DNA from: Tritrichomonas musculus
Taxonomy: Eukaryota > Parabasalia > Tritrichomonadida > Tritrichomonadidae
Reading direction: 5' to 3'
Assembly (NCBI GenBank): GCA_039105265.1
Contig: JAPFFF010000065.1
Coordinates: 682,001-746,000 of the forward strand
DNA: 64,000 nt
Part shown: one piece after another, positions 41,101 to 48,195 of the stretch
Layout: each line of letters opens with the position of its first letter
Numbering within the stretch: the first letter of the stretch is position 1
The notes under the pieces: model-generated
What the model was told of the DNA's origin: nothing
The model's input: the letters and a program-made list of their open reading frames with translations, nothing else
Database searches by the model: none
Program-made: the position numbers and the translations under genes

Positions 41101-42559
41101 TGGTACAGATACATTTCCAGCAATAACGATGAGTGGCAACGTCATTACGATTAACAACCCACACAACGTACAGGTCACAAGCATAACTGTTAAAGAAAAC
41201 ACATCGGTTAGACAATTGACACTCACAACGAATGATTTAGCATATACATGTGACATTGACGCAGTGAATAAAAGCATTGATTCATTACGTGCTCAACTTG
41301 AGTTGAACGATGAGTCACTTGCTAAAACGTTGAATGACTTTCTAACTGTTGATGAGGTTAACACAGCGTTGGATGAATTAAAAAATAATATGATTAACAT
41401 GAATGATTTATCTAATTATCGATTAAAGACAGATTTGATATATAACGATGCTGTCGATGTGCCATTTGAAAACGTACAAGATAGCTCTGGATCGTGGGAA
41501 GTCAAAATAACATTGACTAATGGAATTCACCTTGTTGGAACAATATCAAATAACGATGGCTTTGTCAAAGTGTTTGATTATACATTTGACTATGATGGTG
41601 TTATTACTGAAGATGGAGTTAATGTCGATGTTGAAATTGATGGAACAACCTATAACTTGATCTATTATAAAAGCGATAGTAATGGTCAATGCTTTTACAT
41701 CGATAATGGGGAAGACTATTTCGATACCAAATTAATATCAGCGGAAAAAATATTGAAGCATGATAAAATAGCATTGAAGAGTGAGATACCAACCAATCAT
41801 GTTACGACATCACAGTTGACATCAACATTGAATGAGTACATGTTGAAGAGTGATATACCATCGGATTATGTATCAACGACTAGCTTAGTGAATACATTGA
41901 AGTCGTATGTCAAGTCAAATGAATTACCAACCAATCATGTTACAACATCACAGTTAACGTCAACATTGAATGAGTACATGAAGAAGAGTGATATGCCAGA
42001 TGATTATGTCGTTGCTGATCAGTTGGATGGATATGCATTGAAGAGTGAGTTGAACACATATGCTAAATCTCATCAAGATCTAGCTAGGATAGAAGGTGAT
42101 AATGTCTCTATTATATTAACAATGAACAGTCAGATATCAAATCTACAGCGTGAGAATGAATCATTAAGAGCTAGGTTAGATGCATTGGTGAATAAATTAA
42201 CACGAATCAATTATACATTCAGCGTAGCGAATAGTAATATCATTCGTTATCAATTCGAGAAACAACTTGATACATATGATGGAACACTCTATTTGACTTA
42301 CAATGAAACCAAAGATAATGTTGCTAGTAAAAAGGAAATCAAAATCAATATATCATTCAACGTTAATAATTCACCTAAGTTTGAATATCAATGTGAACCA
42401 ACTAAGATCTGGTTAAACAATATTGAATTTCCATTAAGTGGTAACAATTTCATAATAAATGCAACAGCTAATTACATAATGATTAACTCGTCATTCTTTA
42501 CATCAAATGGTATCTTACTTGAAGATAACACTAAGAATGTAATACATTCATTGTCGTGA
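35171..42559 (+). CDS. giant modular surface/fibre-like protein (2462 residues)
   Basis: Two tandem copies of a module of about 550 residues lie at about 50-1170 (the first expanded by inserts) and 1290-1890. Each has 'DxLYLYKPS...W..D..Y.IP....F.FneY..G..WaLtW.G..W.G', then 'QQFYEVsPnP...TTLyTD.NitSSKIitADNitTMRsDLN'. A glycine-rich hydrophobic stretch follows (about 415-445 and 1725-1752), then 'I.qWC..e' and a helix. From about 2195, stalk repeats ('LKSDIPSDYVSTTSLVNTLK') and a coiled coil lead to a C-terminal beta knob. The outer element's protein at 60548-63169 carries the same module once. It is likely a virion attachment or entry protein. Start GGTAAATG. Confidence 0.75.
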   Translation: MIAPLAAQALSLTDKGYDMRIRNGELKLTRNGKTDDVHINCIYTKNEIDDALQSMQTTIKDNTQFTLNESDQLYLYKPSSISQTSKYYVMTWNIDSNYNIPLDTRFEFNDYLYGHSWALTWNGKSWSGNNVVNLSFAKQSTTTNNNGSPCLIVQHSDYIVKWLSCIETVTSTSNVATLLSNHITNWRVAQKDGTIIELNESNSTIKLSSTPKYTINGSSCDAQEFTIKVNNIESDNLLYLMSDITFTVNDELYVTPLRWDLHPISPLSMSYIHTWNDNPVIESFNYRREAVRSNKVVPEANANNDINIYIEKQYFEQTPQLADDTFNPFDVMIIQQFYEVKPDPCNCTTLVTDHNVYSSKIIWADNIMTMRRDLNVVGGTVDVLAYDYSTLRAIINGIQEQLRLQAAYNEFTDSIKSGLSIANGILSVLTGFVKMVSALSNLTMSSDNVNINTYRTEDFTYPGLGGDDYPGGKQPISGKFILDMDTNAESHVLKRFIPGQTTIPAAVSSMTATDLVLSALGSLTQIGNATTTLIAGGLTLDRIPAIVDATRTIQQSLHTITDSVRELRRRWRERTNNNTIVDHTITNTDEMELDDIDDDATTTNTPAVRLTHETVTNTSAFSQPLFGDHTIESLSNLSIDELLDLNTYDPIEGPQIGDIMVRRVGDNRFGLIYVTRVNDKGVNKIIYMRRIDNESSTLTSQQLSLFTMRSVNTNSMWSVNDNGTVYTAAQIERMEPDERYQFESSHPEYIFTRNVDNEMGVSWTEVRDMNGSIQAVIDVRIAVRTNVSSDEISIQSPESNITITSHGISMQQGDINATGQDEVHELVANEYNVVVSTHELTPTTDGDVTIPNTTLTLADVEQMDWYERHRLTNENPAIQFRPHDATLNDADEEYTEVLHSNNVIGVIDRRRLNQVSIDGNRITISNPHTSLVLSDSDIAWMRQHDEQQQSTLRGFISNINSRIEEIEHDVEWLLDHPSLTDRYVVCRGQRILVPMVDALLYIPRAIHKSNQPSAQANTQASTQVNTQVNTQVNTQVVTQDVTRDAAHDVSPQVVTQDVTRDAAHDVSPQVVTLDQVELPTISRPQARPPVVTQDSTSILQPIIDWCTSTEDDISLPNDNDQAVSLNSCVNICKSFRDTIKGPLALLSYKVQELESNNQPTTSESDEFAIQEGYPVYYVKHDDITVYTPTVSSESGVDDPVNDPVIIMKITLPTALKNKLTASTSVDVFKIHLRNMLLFDWQGNILNDFIISAKDGKFICPELTHNVARDCCTYSTRKRDDPEIMFATDFNIEPYIRFLNGDIVIHNLLSSDALVSCKPTIKCDIIDATNALKLQRSDVYYFYRPSMIDYDEHVKYTDMFANEQLEYECECYRMVYKIPSTYDIPTNLTFKFSEYCFGNTWALTWDGNKWVGDSIQGRFQSKVISKCKTRDPKEDNYGSTGCMVAVKRDTLNYRAIPEDKTHGLAYSLLNTCRNDGKYEVLIKLRDGRLVNASEYELNIGYSFILNGATMNGYDLVAMSCTYNNYSTSTLKVSDIELLYLDLTLPHQEHTMRLSFTVGEVHNKNDVYDRGYVDLSGALDTVERVAYVWSKTPTQTSNDDGLTSRDIALYLRHDYTDPIDEVNWDAATNAFEYIIKQQFYEVSPNPNSATTLYTDFNITSSKIITADNITTMRSDLNLVTNNVDVVSYDVKEVQSKVDALGSQMTDQQAKTKYLEKEVDKIDMKANVGIALGAVGCVLGATGIGVAGKALSFATKGVGSAVKSGGRELVNTITKASDVGADVLDDMVGKLTDELPDIGSDIFFGDLVSGAKTATLSVTNDATQDEALNITTQAVTQDEALSRIAQWCDEEYIPVTEMNFSDELDDPSKVAMTLTSTMDMCKRFRHTLKPTIKALANAISDVSVQMDGYVNKNELSRNDTIDVVGKVDGKTIQLIAEDTITSGVLKVKLMVRTISEFNDIDYDEQYVTINIVDDAIAEFNGTDTFPAITMSGNVITINNPHNVQVTSITVKENTSVRQLTLTTNDLAYTCDIDAVNKSIDSLRAQLELNDESLAKTLNDFLTVDEVNTALDELKNNMINMNDLSNYRLKTDLIYNDAVDVPFENVQDSSGSWEVKITLTNGIHLVGTISNNDGFVKVFDYTFDYDGVITEDGVNVDVEIDGTTYNLIYYKSDSNGQCFYIDNGEDYFDTKLISAEKILKHDKIALKSEIPTNHVTTSQLTSTLNEYMLKSDIPSDYVSTTSLVNTLKSYVKSNELPTNHVTTSQLTSTLNEYMKKSDMPDDYVVADQLDGYALKSELNTYAKSHQDLARIEGDNVSIILTMNSQISNLQRENESLRARLDALVNKLTRINYTFSVANSNIIRYQFEKQLDTYDGTLYLTYNETKDNVASKKEIKINISFNVNNSPKFEYQCEPTKIWLNNIEFPLSGNNFIINATANYIMINSSFFTSNGILLEDNTKNVIHSLS
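38220..38385 (+). repeat. in-gene repeats in the giant surface protein
   Basis: Copies of ACTCAAGTGAAC, then two identical 51-base units (from 'gttgtaactcaagatg' to 'gtatcacctcaa'), encode TQV/TQD/SPQ-rich linker. The core CTCAAGTGA is also the core of the array at 42600-42890. Confidence 0.85.
38386..38433 (+). repeat. three consecutive perfect hairpins inside a gene
   Basis: Hairpin 1 at 38386-38402: ACTCGACC, A, GGTCGAGT. Hairpin 2 at 38405-38419: CCGACT, ATA, AGTCGG. Hairpin 3 at 38418-38433: GGCCT, CAAGCT, AGGCC. They are packed into 48 bases in an open frame, in the linker between the two large modules. Confidence 0.85.
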
Positions 42560-42599
42560 ACATAAAAATAACTCCTATGTTTTTATATACTGATGTAGT

Positions 42600-42890
42600 T
42601 ATCACTTGAGTTATCATTTAAGCTATCACTTGAGCTATCATTTAAGCTATCACTTGAGCTATCATTTAAGCTATCACTTGAGCTATCATTTGAGCTATCA
42701 CTTGAGCTATCACTTGAGCTATCATTTAAGCTATCACTTGAGCTATCACTTGAGCTATCACTTGAGCTATCATTTAAGCTATCACTTGAGCTATCACTTA
42801 AGTTATCATTTGAGTTATCACTTGAGCTATCACTTGAGCTATCACTTGAGTTATCATTTAAGCTATCACTTGATCTATCACTCAACATAC
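42600..42890 (-). repeat. tandem repeat array, 12/24-bp unit
   Basis: About 24 units of CTATCACTTGAG, alternating with CTATCATTTAAG. On the minus strand the core is CTCAAGTGATAG, related to the AGTGATA unit of the array at 33718-34036. Any frame through it encodes only SLND/SSDS or YHLS repeats, so I do not call a gene. Confidence 0.92.
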
Positions 42891-43406
42891 AACAACATAC
42901 TTCAAACATAAGTGATAAACATTAACGAGATCATTGAACTCTTTATTGTAGACCTGTTTGAAGTCAGTAACAATCTCACCATTATCTTTGATTATCTTAA
43001 TGGCGTCTACCTTTTGAATGGGTGATGCTTTACCTACACAACAACCAGGGTTGTCATCAACGTATATCTCAACCTCACCATGAGTGACTGCCTTGATGAT
43101 TGCTGCTAATGCTTGCTGTGGTACGATGATAGTGCGCTTACTGATGAGATTGCTGATCAATGCCTTGTCATTGTCAAGTAGTATCTTAGCATACGTTTCA
43201 AGTATGAGTACCTTAACATCAACATCAATGCTATCATGTGGTGTATCAAGTTGAACATCACGTGTGATAACGATATCTTCTTTACCATCATCACGCTTGT
43301 TGATGAATATGTTGTTGTTAATATTGTTGTTTGATTGTGCTGCAGCTGCTGGCTCAAGACTGACGTTTGCATTTACACCATTGTTTAGTGGTCGCTTCTT
43401 AATCAT
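42882..43406 (-). CDS. conserved Maverick protein, partner of capsid gene
   Basis: 174 residues, start in ATCAAATG with 'tgtttttg' upstream. It has a disordered Asn-rich N-terminus (AQSNNNINNNIFINKRDDGK), then the domain shared with the outer element's protein at 13441-14031. Its core is 'QALAAIIKAVTHGEVEIYVDDNPGCCVGKASPIQKVDAIKIIKDNG'. Its 3' end runs into the tandem array. Function unknown. Confidence 0.72.
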   Translation of the reverse strand: MIKKRPLNNGVNANVSLEPAAAAQSNNNINNNIFINKRDDGKEDIVITRDVQLDTPHDSIDVDVKVLILETYAKILLDNDKALISNLISKRTIIVPQQALAAIIKAVTHGEVEIYVDDNPGCCVGKASPIQKVDAIKIIKDNGEIVTDFKQVYNKEFNDLVNVYHLCLKYVVVC

Positions 43407-43471
43407 TTGATTTAAACAAAAACATTTTTACTCAATCTGTTAAGTTAATACACTCATGATGTTTCGTTAAG

Positions 43472-43660
43472 TTAATATGAGTTAACGTCATCCTTATACA
43501 GTACTAATTGCTTAGCATTAACCATACTTGCTTTACCATCAACTGTTGATAGGTTCTCTTTGTGATGTGTAGCTGGGTGCTTGAACTTAGGTTGTGTGAT
43601 GGGTTGTTGCTTAGTTACATGTTGTTTGTGCGACATGACTTGAACACTATGTGATGACAT
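43472..43660 (-). CDS. small His/Gln/Lys-rich protein
   Basis: 62 residues from ATG 43660, preceded by 'tgtttttattcaaATG'. MSSHSVQVMSHKQHVTKQQP, then 'PKFKHPATHHKENLSTVDGKASMVNAKQLVLYKD'. It is basic and probably disordered. It sits in the minus-strand run between the conserved partner protein and the HNH gene. No family. Confidence 0.5.
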   Translation of the reverse strand: MSSHSVQVMSHKQHVTKQQPITQPKFKHPATHHKENLSTVDGKASMVNAKQLVLYKDDVNSY

Positions 43661-43681
43661 TTGAATAAAAACAAACATCGA

Positions 43682-44284
43682 TTAAAGATCGTACTGACGT
43701 TTAAACTTGTTAATGCATACCCCTACTAGTTTATTATTAATGTCTTTGCAATAAACCATTTGACATCCATCCTTTGTTACATTGATATGAAGCCTTCGAT
43801 ATAGCTCATCAGATACCTTACCGTAGAACACATCTTCATCATTAGCATCATCATGGTAATAGTAATATCGAGTTGAATCAAAATATCGCATACCATTTTT
43901 GGTTTCATATGTGTCAATCACAATTGATTCATCAGGTATGTTATCAAAATACTCATACTTAATATGGCCACGACCTGTTATGTTAAGCTTATTCTCTGCA
44001 GATGTAACCCAACGTAAGTTAGTCAGATGATAATCTGTTCTATCTTTATTAATATGGTCTACTTCAATCTTGTTATTTGAATCATCATTATCAATCCATT
44101 GTAATGCTATAATACGATGCTTTTTGTATGTTAATCTATTCAAATGTAATTGCGGATAACCATTAGACATTGATTCAGATACAACCTTATGGTTATCCCT
44201 ACGTCTGACTTGATATGGGTATTCAATGCTTATCTCATATGATGAATCAACTTTGAGTGTTTCCCAATGCTGTTCAATAGTCAT
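43682..44284 (-). CDS. NUMOD4-HNH endonuclease
   Basis: 200 residues from ATG 44284 (tcatgcaaATG). Residues 5-30 (HWETLKVDSSYEISIEYPYQVRRR) are the NUMOD4 DNA-binding motif. 'YPQLHLNRLTYKKHRIIALQWIDNDDSNNKIEVDHINKDRTDYHLTNLRWVTSAENKLN' is the HNH_3 domain with DHINKDRTD and NLRWVT. Such enzymes are free-standing or intron homing endonucleases of phages and large viruses, cutting related DNA so that it copies the gene. It lies beside the capsid gene, a common target neighbourhood. Whether it acts as a selfish gene here is inference. Confidence 0.85.
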   Translation of the reverse strand: MTIEQHWETLKVDSSYEISIEYPYQVRRRDNHKVVSESMSNGYPQLHLNRLTYKKHRIIALQWIDNDDSNNKIEVDHINKDRTDYHLTNLRWVTSAENKLNITGRGHIKYEYFDNIPDESIVIDTYETKNGMRYFDSTRYYYYHDDANDEDVFYGKVSDELYRRLHINVTKDGCQMVYCKDINNKLVGVCINKFKRQYDL

Positions 44285-44334
44285 TTGCATGAAGTCAAAA
44301 ATGATAATATAAATTAGTTACACATTAACATGTA

Positions 44335-45945
44335 TTAACGACTGGTAATATCGTAGCTGCCCATCTCAACAACAGGTGGCATACCATTGGGTTGAACATG
44401 AATTGATATAACGGTGTCTTGTAACAATGCCATTAATGGTGGTGTTGTGTTGTTAACATATGTGTTTGCTACATCACCATTGTCATCAATATTACGTACT
44501 TGAGCTGGTAAGTCACATACTATTTCATATGTGATTGGCGTGTTTGATGTTTGACCTTGTTGGAAGGTGTTATCTGTCTCAGTTGGTAACCCAATGAAGA
44601 ATGATGTACGATCATAACTGACTCTACCAAGTGATTCATTATAAGGTCGTGTATTAACTAATGATTGAACGACCTCTTTATTAAAACCTGTTTGCGCACC
44701 GTTAACATTCATAGCGTTCTGACATAGTTCAATGAACATTGGATCACTACCATTTGTTGCAAATGGAATGGTTGGTACTACGCCATAACCACCACATCGC
44801 AGTTGGAAGTTGGTAAACAGTGGATTCTTAAATACAGTATGTTGTGTTGCATTAAATGGAAACAGAAAGAAGATTGAATCAACAAATCGTGGTGTGATTG
44901 TTTGAGTCGACGAACAATGGCCAGCAGCTAGTTGCTTACTCATCGTTGTGAATGTAAGTATCTGCGTTGGAAAGATGAGTTCCTGTTGCGTGTAACGTTG
45001 AACAAGCGCTTGATATATATCGTTGTCAATGCCGAAGTTAGGTATGACACTATAACAATCAGTAACTTCATATGTTCGACTTGGTATGAATGTAGTGACG
45101 TCTGCAGTAAGCCGATGAGCACCTTCACTACCACGCCAGATAGTGCATTGACTGCCAGCTTGAGTAAACTCATTAGTGATTGGTGGAAATTCAGTTAATG
45201 CTTTGTAATTGACTATATCATTAACCAACTCATCTGATATACCAACTGGACAATATACAAGACCCTGTACACCAAACATAATCTTGAGTTCAAGCTTACC
45301 AGCGAATGCAGGTAGATATTTGATGTTACTCAATGGTAAGAACCTTCGCAAGTCAATCTTAAGTGGTATGATGATGTTATCAATATTATTAGCACCATTA
45401 ACAAGATTAATGAAGCAACCACAACGTGCTTGATCAAACTTACGCTTGAATATATCCTTATGACGGGCTTTAGAATAGACATCACCACGTTTACTTGCTT
45501 CGTTATCACCACATGCAGTTAAGAATGATTCTTCTGGACCGAAGTTTTGAGTGTAAATTGATATGCCATTAGCGAGGATCTCATATTTTTCAACAGCATC
45601 CATAGCATCTTTAAAGCCAATCCATAGGCCATTAAAACGATGGTTATCAATATTATGTAATTCAGCTTGTAATGCAATCGATAACGTACCACTAAGTTTC
45701 ATCTGTGCTTTGATGAAGCCGTTATATATATCTGCAGTGTTATCACATGTTGGACTGATGATGAATGTGGTGAATGACCCTGCATGGATAGGTGCAGATG
45801 GACTGTATGAAGCTTGTGCATCAATGACGTACTTCTTATTGGTATCTGACATGGCGATTGCATTATCAACTACATCAAAGTAGCTTGCAACTTGAGTGTT
45901 AACTTCAGCTGATGTCTTATGTAGGACTTCTGCGTTGAATGTCAT
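44335..45945 (-). CDS. MCP: major capsid protein (double jelly roll)
   Basis: 536 residues. Diagnostic strands: 'FNGLWIGFKDAMDAVEKYEILANGISIYTQNFGPEESFLT', 'NNIDNIIIPLKIDLRRFLPLSNIKYLPAFAGKLELKIMFGVQGLV' and 'RFVDSIFFLFPFNATQHTVFKNPLFTNFQLRCGG'. These align in order with the outer element's capsid protein at 14074-16026, although identity is low. It is in one minus-strand run with the ATPase, pVI-like and HNH genes. Start 'gtatttttaatacatccaaATG'. Confidence 0.85.
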   Translation of the reverse strand: MTFNAEVLHKTSAEVNTQVASYFDVVDNAIAMSDTNKKYVIDAQASYSPSAPIHAGSFTTFIISPTCDNTADIYNGFIKAQMKLSGTLSIALQAELHNIDNHRFNGLWIGFKDAMDAVEKYEILANGISIYTQNFGPEESFLTACGDNEASKRGDVYSKARHKDIFKRKFDQARCGCFINLVNGANNIDNIIIPLKIDLRRFLPLSNIKYLPAFAGKLELKIMFGVQGLVYCPVGISDELVNDIVNYKALTEFPPITNEFTQAGSQCTIWRGSEGAHRLTADVTTFIPSRTYEVTDCYSVIPNFGIDNDIYQALVQRYTQQELIFPTQILTFTTMSKQLAAGHCSSTQTITPRFVDSIFFLFPFNATQHTVFKNPLFTNFQLRCGGYGVVPTIPFATNGSDPMFIELCQNAMNVNGAQTGFNKEVVQSLVNTRPYNESLGRVSYDRTSFFIGLPTETDNTFQQGQTSNTPITYEIVCDLPAQVRNIDDNGDVANTYVNNTTPPLMALLQDTVISIHVQPNGMPPVVEMGSYDITSR

Positions 45946-45980
45946 TTGGATGTATTAAAAATACGAATGTATTACATAAG

Positions 45981-46649
45981 CTAACGTCGAATGCGCGATC
46001 TAAACGATGGTGTTGATTCAATAACATTAGGTGGTTCTTGTGGTGGGTCATGAGATGGGTCATGTGATGGGTCATGTGGTGGGTCATGTATATCATCAGT
46101 TGGTAATAGATCAGGTACGTACTTACTTCTTATGCGTGGCTTTGATAGTTCCTTATTAACGACATGCTTGATGTATTGCTTTTGTTCACGCTTGAATCTA
46201 TCGTTACGTAGCTCTTCACCTAATGAACGTAGCTGTTCAAGGATCTCCAAGTTAATGGTTGTATCATGTGTGGCAACTTGATGTGGTGGTGATGTTGTAT
46301 GTTGAGTAGCGTGTTGTTTGATTCTATTAGGTAGACGTGTTGGTGCATGCATAGGTTGTGCTTCTTCATGTTGTGATGATGGTTCATCACTTGAGTTACT
46401 AGCTTTGTTAGCAGCTGCATCTCTGATACAGTTACCACTTGAGTTAACATTGGAGTTATCACTTGATTCAAGCATACCATTGAGGTTGTCTGATGATTTA
46501 TCCCTATGAATGAGTGGTTGCTTTCGTTGTTTAACAATGTACTTACCCTCTTTCTTAGTAGGGAACACTTCATATTGTTCATCGTCAATGCCTTGCAACC
46601 AACGTTGAATGATCTGATTGCGCTTCATGCCAGTAACATATTTGGTCAT
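45981..46649 (-). CDS. unknown protein with Asp/His/Pro repeats
   Basis: 222 residues from ATG 46649, with 'ttatttttgtgtaattcaaATG' upstream. Ser/Asn-rich middle, a helical charged segment 'LEILEQLRSLGEELRNDRFKREQKQYIKHVVNKEL', then a short repeat HDPSHDPSHDPP near the C-terminus. Mostly disordered. It lies between the capsid and core-protein genes and could be a minor virion protein; no family. Confidence 0.55.
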   Translation of the reverse strand: MTKYVTGMKRNQIIQRWLQGIDDEQYEVFPTKKEGKYIVKQRKQPLIHRDKSSDNLNGMLESSDNSNVNSSGNCIRDAAANKASNSSDEPSSQHEEAQPMHAPTRLPNRIKQHATQHTTSPPHQVATHDTTINLEILEQLRSLGEELRNDRFKREQKQYIKHVVNKELSKPRIRSKYVPDLLPTDDIHDPPHDPSHDPSHDPPQEPPNVIESTPSFRSRIRR

Positions 46650-46682
46650 TTGAATTACACAAAAATAAAAAGTCAATATTGT

Positions 46683-46898
46683 TTACTTACGTGATGATTT
46701 ACGTTTATTATGTGACTTTGATTTGTGACTATTGCTTGACCTTACATATGGTGTCGTTACATCATGTGTGTTAGTATTAGCGTGATATTGTTTGGTGTTT
46801 GATCTAGGTCTAGTTATTTCATTGTACATCGTACCAGGTCCAGATACGATAACTGATTGACTCGATCGATATGCGTTAGTTCTTGTGTTGAAACTCAT
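46683..46898 (-). CDS. small very basic protein, core-protein candidate
   Basis: 71 residues, start GTGTAAATG. It ends 'RSSNSHKSKSHNKRKSSRK'. It is rich in Arg, Lys, Ser and Asn. Size, charge and position between structural genes recall the DNA-condensing core proteins of adenoviruses and Polintons. Assignment by composition only. Confidence 0.5.
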   Translation of the reverse strand: MSFNTRTNAYRSSQSVIVSGPGTMYNEITRPRSNTKQYHANTNTHDVTTPYVRSSNSHKSKSHNKRKSSRK

Positions 46899-46908
46899 TT
46901 ACACATCG

Positions 46909-47313
46909 TTAAACACCTCTAAATGATATTGTGTTGTGTGTTTTCTTACGTGAGTCAGCTGCTGCTTGTGCTGATGGCGATCCACTTGGTTTCAACTCAC
47001 CACGTGCAAACTGTTCACTGATTTTAACTAGCTTATCTGTGACCGACCCCTTTGGCATGTGACTGAATATATTAGCACCTGCTGTAGTGATTGCACCTAA
47101 CGTTGGATTGAATGCTGATGCAAATGGTGTGATAGCATGCAGTATATTGCCAACTGCTTTAGGATTGTTCATAGCATAGTTCTTTGCACCAATCAATCCC
47201 TTCTTAGTGGCACTCCATATGTGGTGAGCTGCATTCTTTGCAGCAGTCAATCCTTGATGGACATCGCTTTTCAATCTGTTCCATCCACTGGTAATGAAAT
47301 TTTTGAATCCCAT
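46909..47313 (-). CDS. pVI-like minor capsid protein
   Basis: 134 residues. MGFKNFITSGWNRLKSDVHQ, an amphipathic basic helix, then Ala/Lys-rich helices and 'NPKAVGNILHAITPFASAFNPTLGAITTAGANIF', a hydrophobic Gly-rich stretch, and a basic Ser-rich tail. It has the same architecture as 16074-16325. By family knowledge it lies inside the capsid and helps membrane passage. It is 12 bases from the ATPase stop. Confidence 0.68.
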   Translation of the reverse strand: MGFKNFITSGWNRLKSDVHQGLTAAKNAAHHIWSATKKGLIGAKNYAMNNPKAVGNILHAITPFASAFNPTLGAITTAGANIFSHMPKGSVTDKLVKISEQFARGELKPSGSPSAQAAADSRKKTHNTISFRGV

Positions 47314-47325
47314 GTTTGTAATTCA

Positions 47326-48189
47326 TTAAACTTCAAAGTGTGATTGATTCGCAACGATGTTGACTATGAATTTATCGTGTTGGCCTTTATGATTGAGGTA
47401 TGCTTCTGTAGTTGATTTGATGTCAAGATTGTTAGGTGTTTGCTGTAGCATTGATGTGAAATCCTCTTTACTGAAGCCACTATAGCATATGATGTCAGTA
47501 GCTAAACGTTTAACGTTGAGATGAACGAATCGAAGTGTTTGCACTGCTATGATACAGGTTAAGTTGTAGTGACGTGTCTTAGTAAGTAAACGACATAATT
47601 CACTGTTGCCATTCTTAAGTAGTGGTGATCCGGCTGCATCATCAAGAACCAGCAGTGTGTTGTATGGGTATGAAGCTGTTTGATATTTAACTAGCTTATT
47701 TGCTATGTATGCAATCCTATCTTCAATCTCACTTAATGAATGCTTTGAAATGATTCTTGCCATCTCCTCATTGGTGTCAACCATTTTTGATAACACATGT
47801 TTAACCATAGCGTAGTACTTGAGCTTGCGTTTGAGATGACGCTTGAGATATGGCAATAGATGTTCTTCTTTGATATATTCAATGGGTGTCTTAACGTTTT
47901 TGGATAGTACTTCAGCTGTCTTATCAAGTTTGCCTGACGTTGAGCAGAAGATGATCTTACTATAGTATGGCTTAGCGAATAGTCGTTCAGTTATCATGAT
48001 GTGTGACCATATCCAGAATGATTTACCAGCGCCCATCTTACCAATTAAAAAGTAGATACCATTTGATGAGAATGGATACTCTTCACTTAGTGGTTTAATC
48101 AATGCCATCTCAATATCACGTTGGTTTTTACGTAACGACTCTTGAATAAGATGCTTAACTTCATTCATAACGTTTTTATGTTGACTCAT
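47326..48189 (-). CDS. ATP: DNA-packaging ATPase
   Basis: 287 residues. P-loop GKMGAGKS at 50-57 after IYFLI. Walker B LLVLDDAAG at about 179-187. 'TCIIAVQTLRFV' follows as the sensor strand. This fits the A32-like packaging ATPases of Polintons and their viral relatives. Start 'actcATG...' as TATCAAATGAGTCAAC. It is six bases after the integrase stop, in the same run. Confidence 0.87.
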   Translation of the reverse strand: MSQHKNVMNEVKHLIQESLRKNQRDIEMALIKPLSEEYPFSSNGIYFLIGKMGAGKSFWIWSHIMITERLFAKPYYSKIIFCSTSGKLDKTAEVLSKNVKTPIEYIKEEHLLPYLKRHLKRKLKYYAMVKHVLSKMVDTNEEMARIISKHSLSEIEDRIAYIANKLVKYQTASYPYNTLLVLDDAAGSPLLKNGNSELCRLLTKTRHYNLTCIIAVQTLRFVHLNVKRLATDIICYSGFSKEDFTSMLQQTPNNLDIKSTTEAYLNHKGQHDKFIVNIVANQSHFEV

Positions 48190-48195
48190 TTGATA

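Noticed and set aside
42583-42911. Two frames of about 100 codons, SSDSLND and YHLS repeats
   Set aside because: Both strands are open because the 12/24-bp array is a multiple of three. Simple repeat, not genes.
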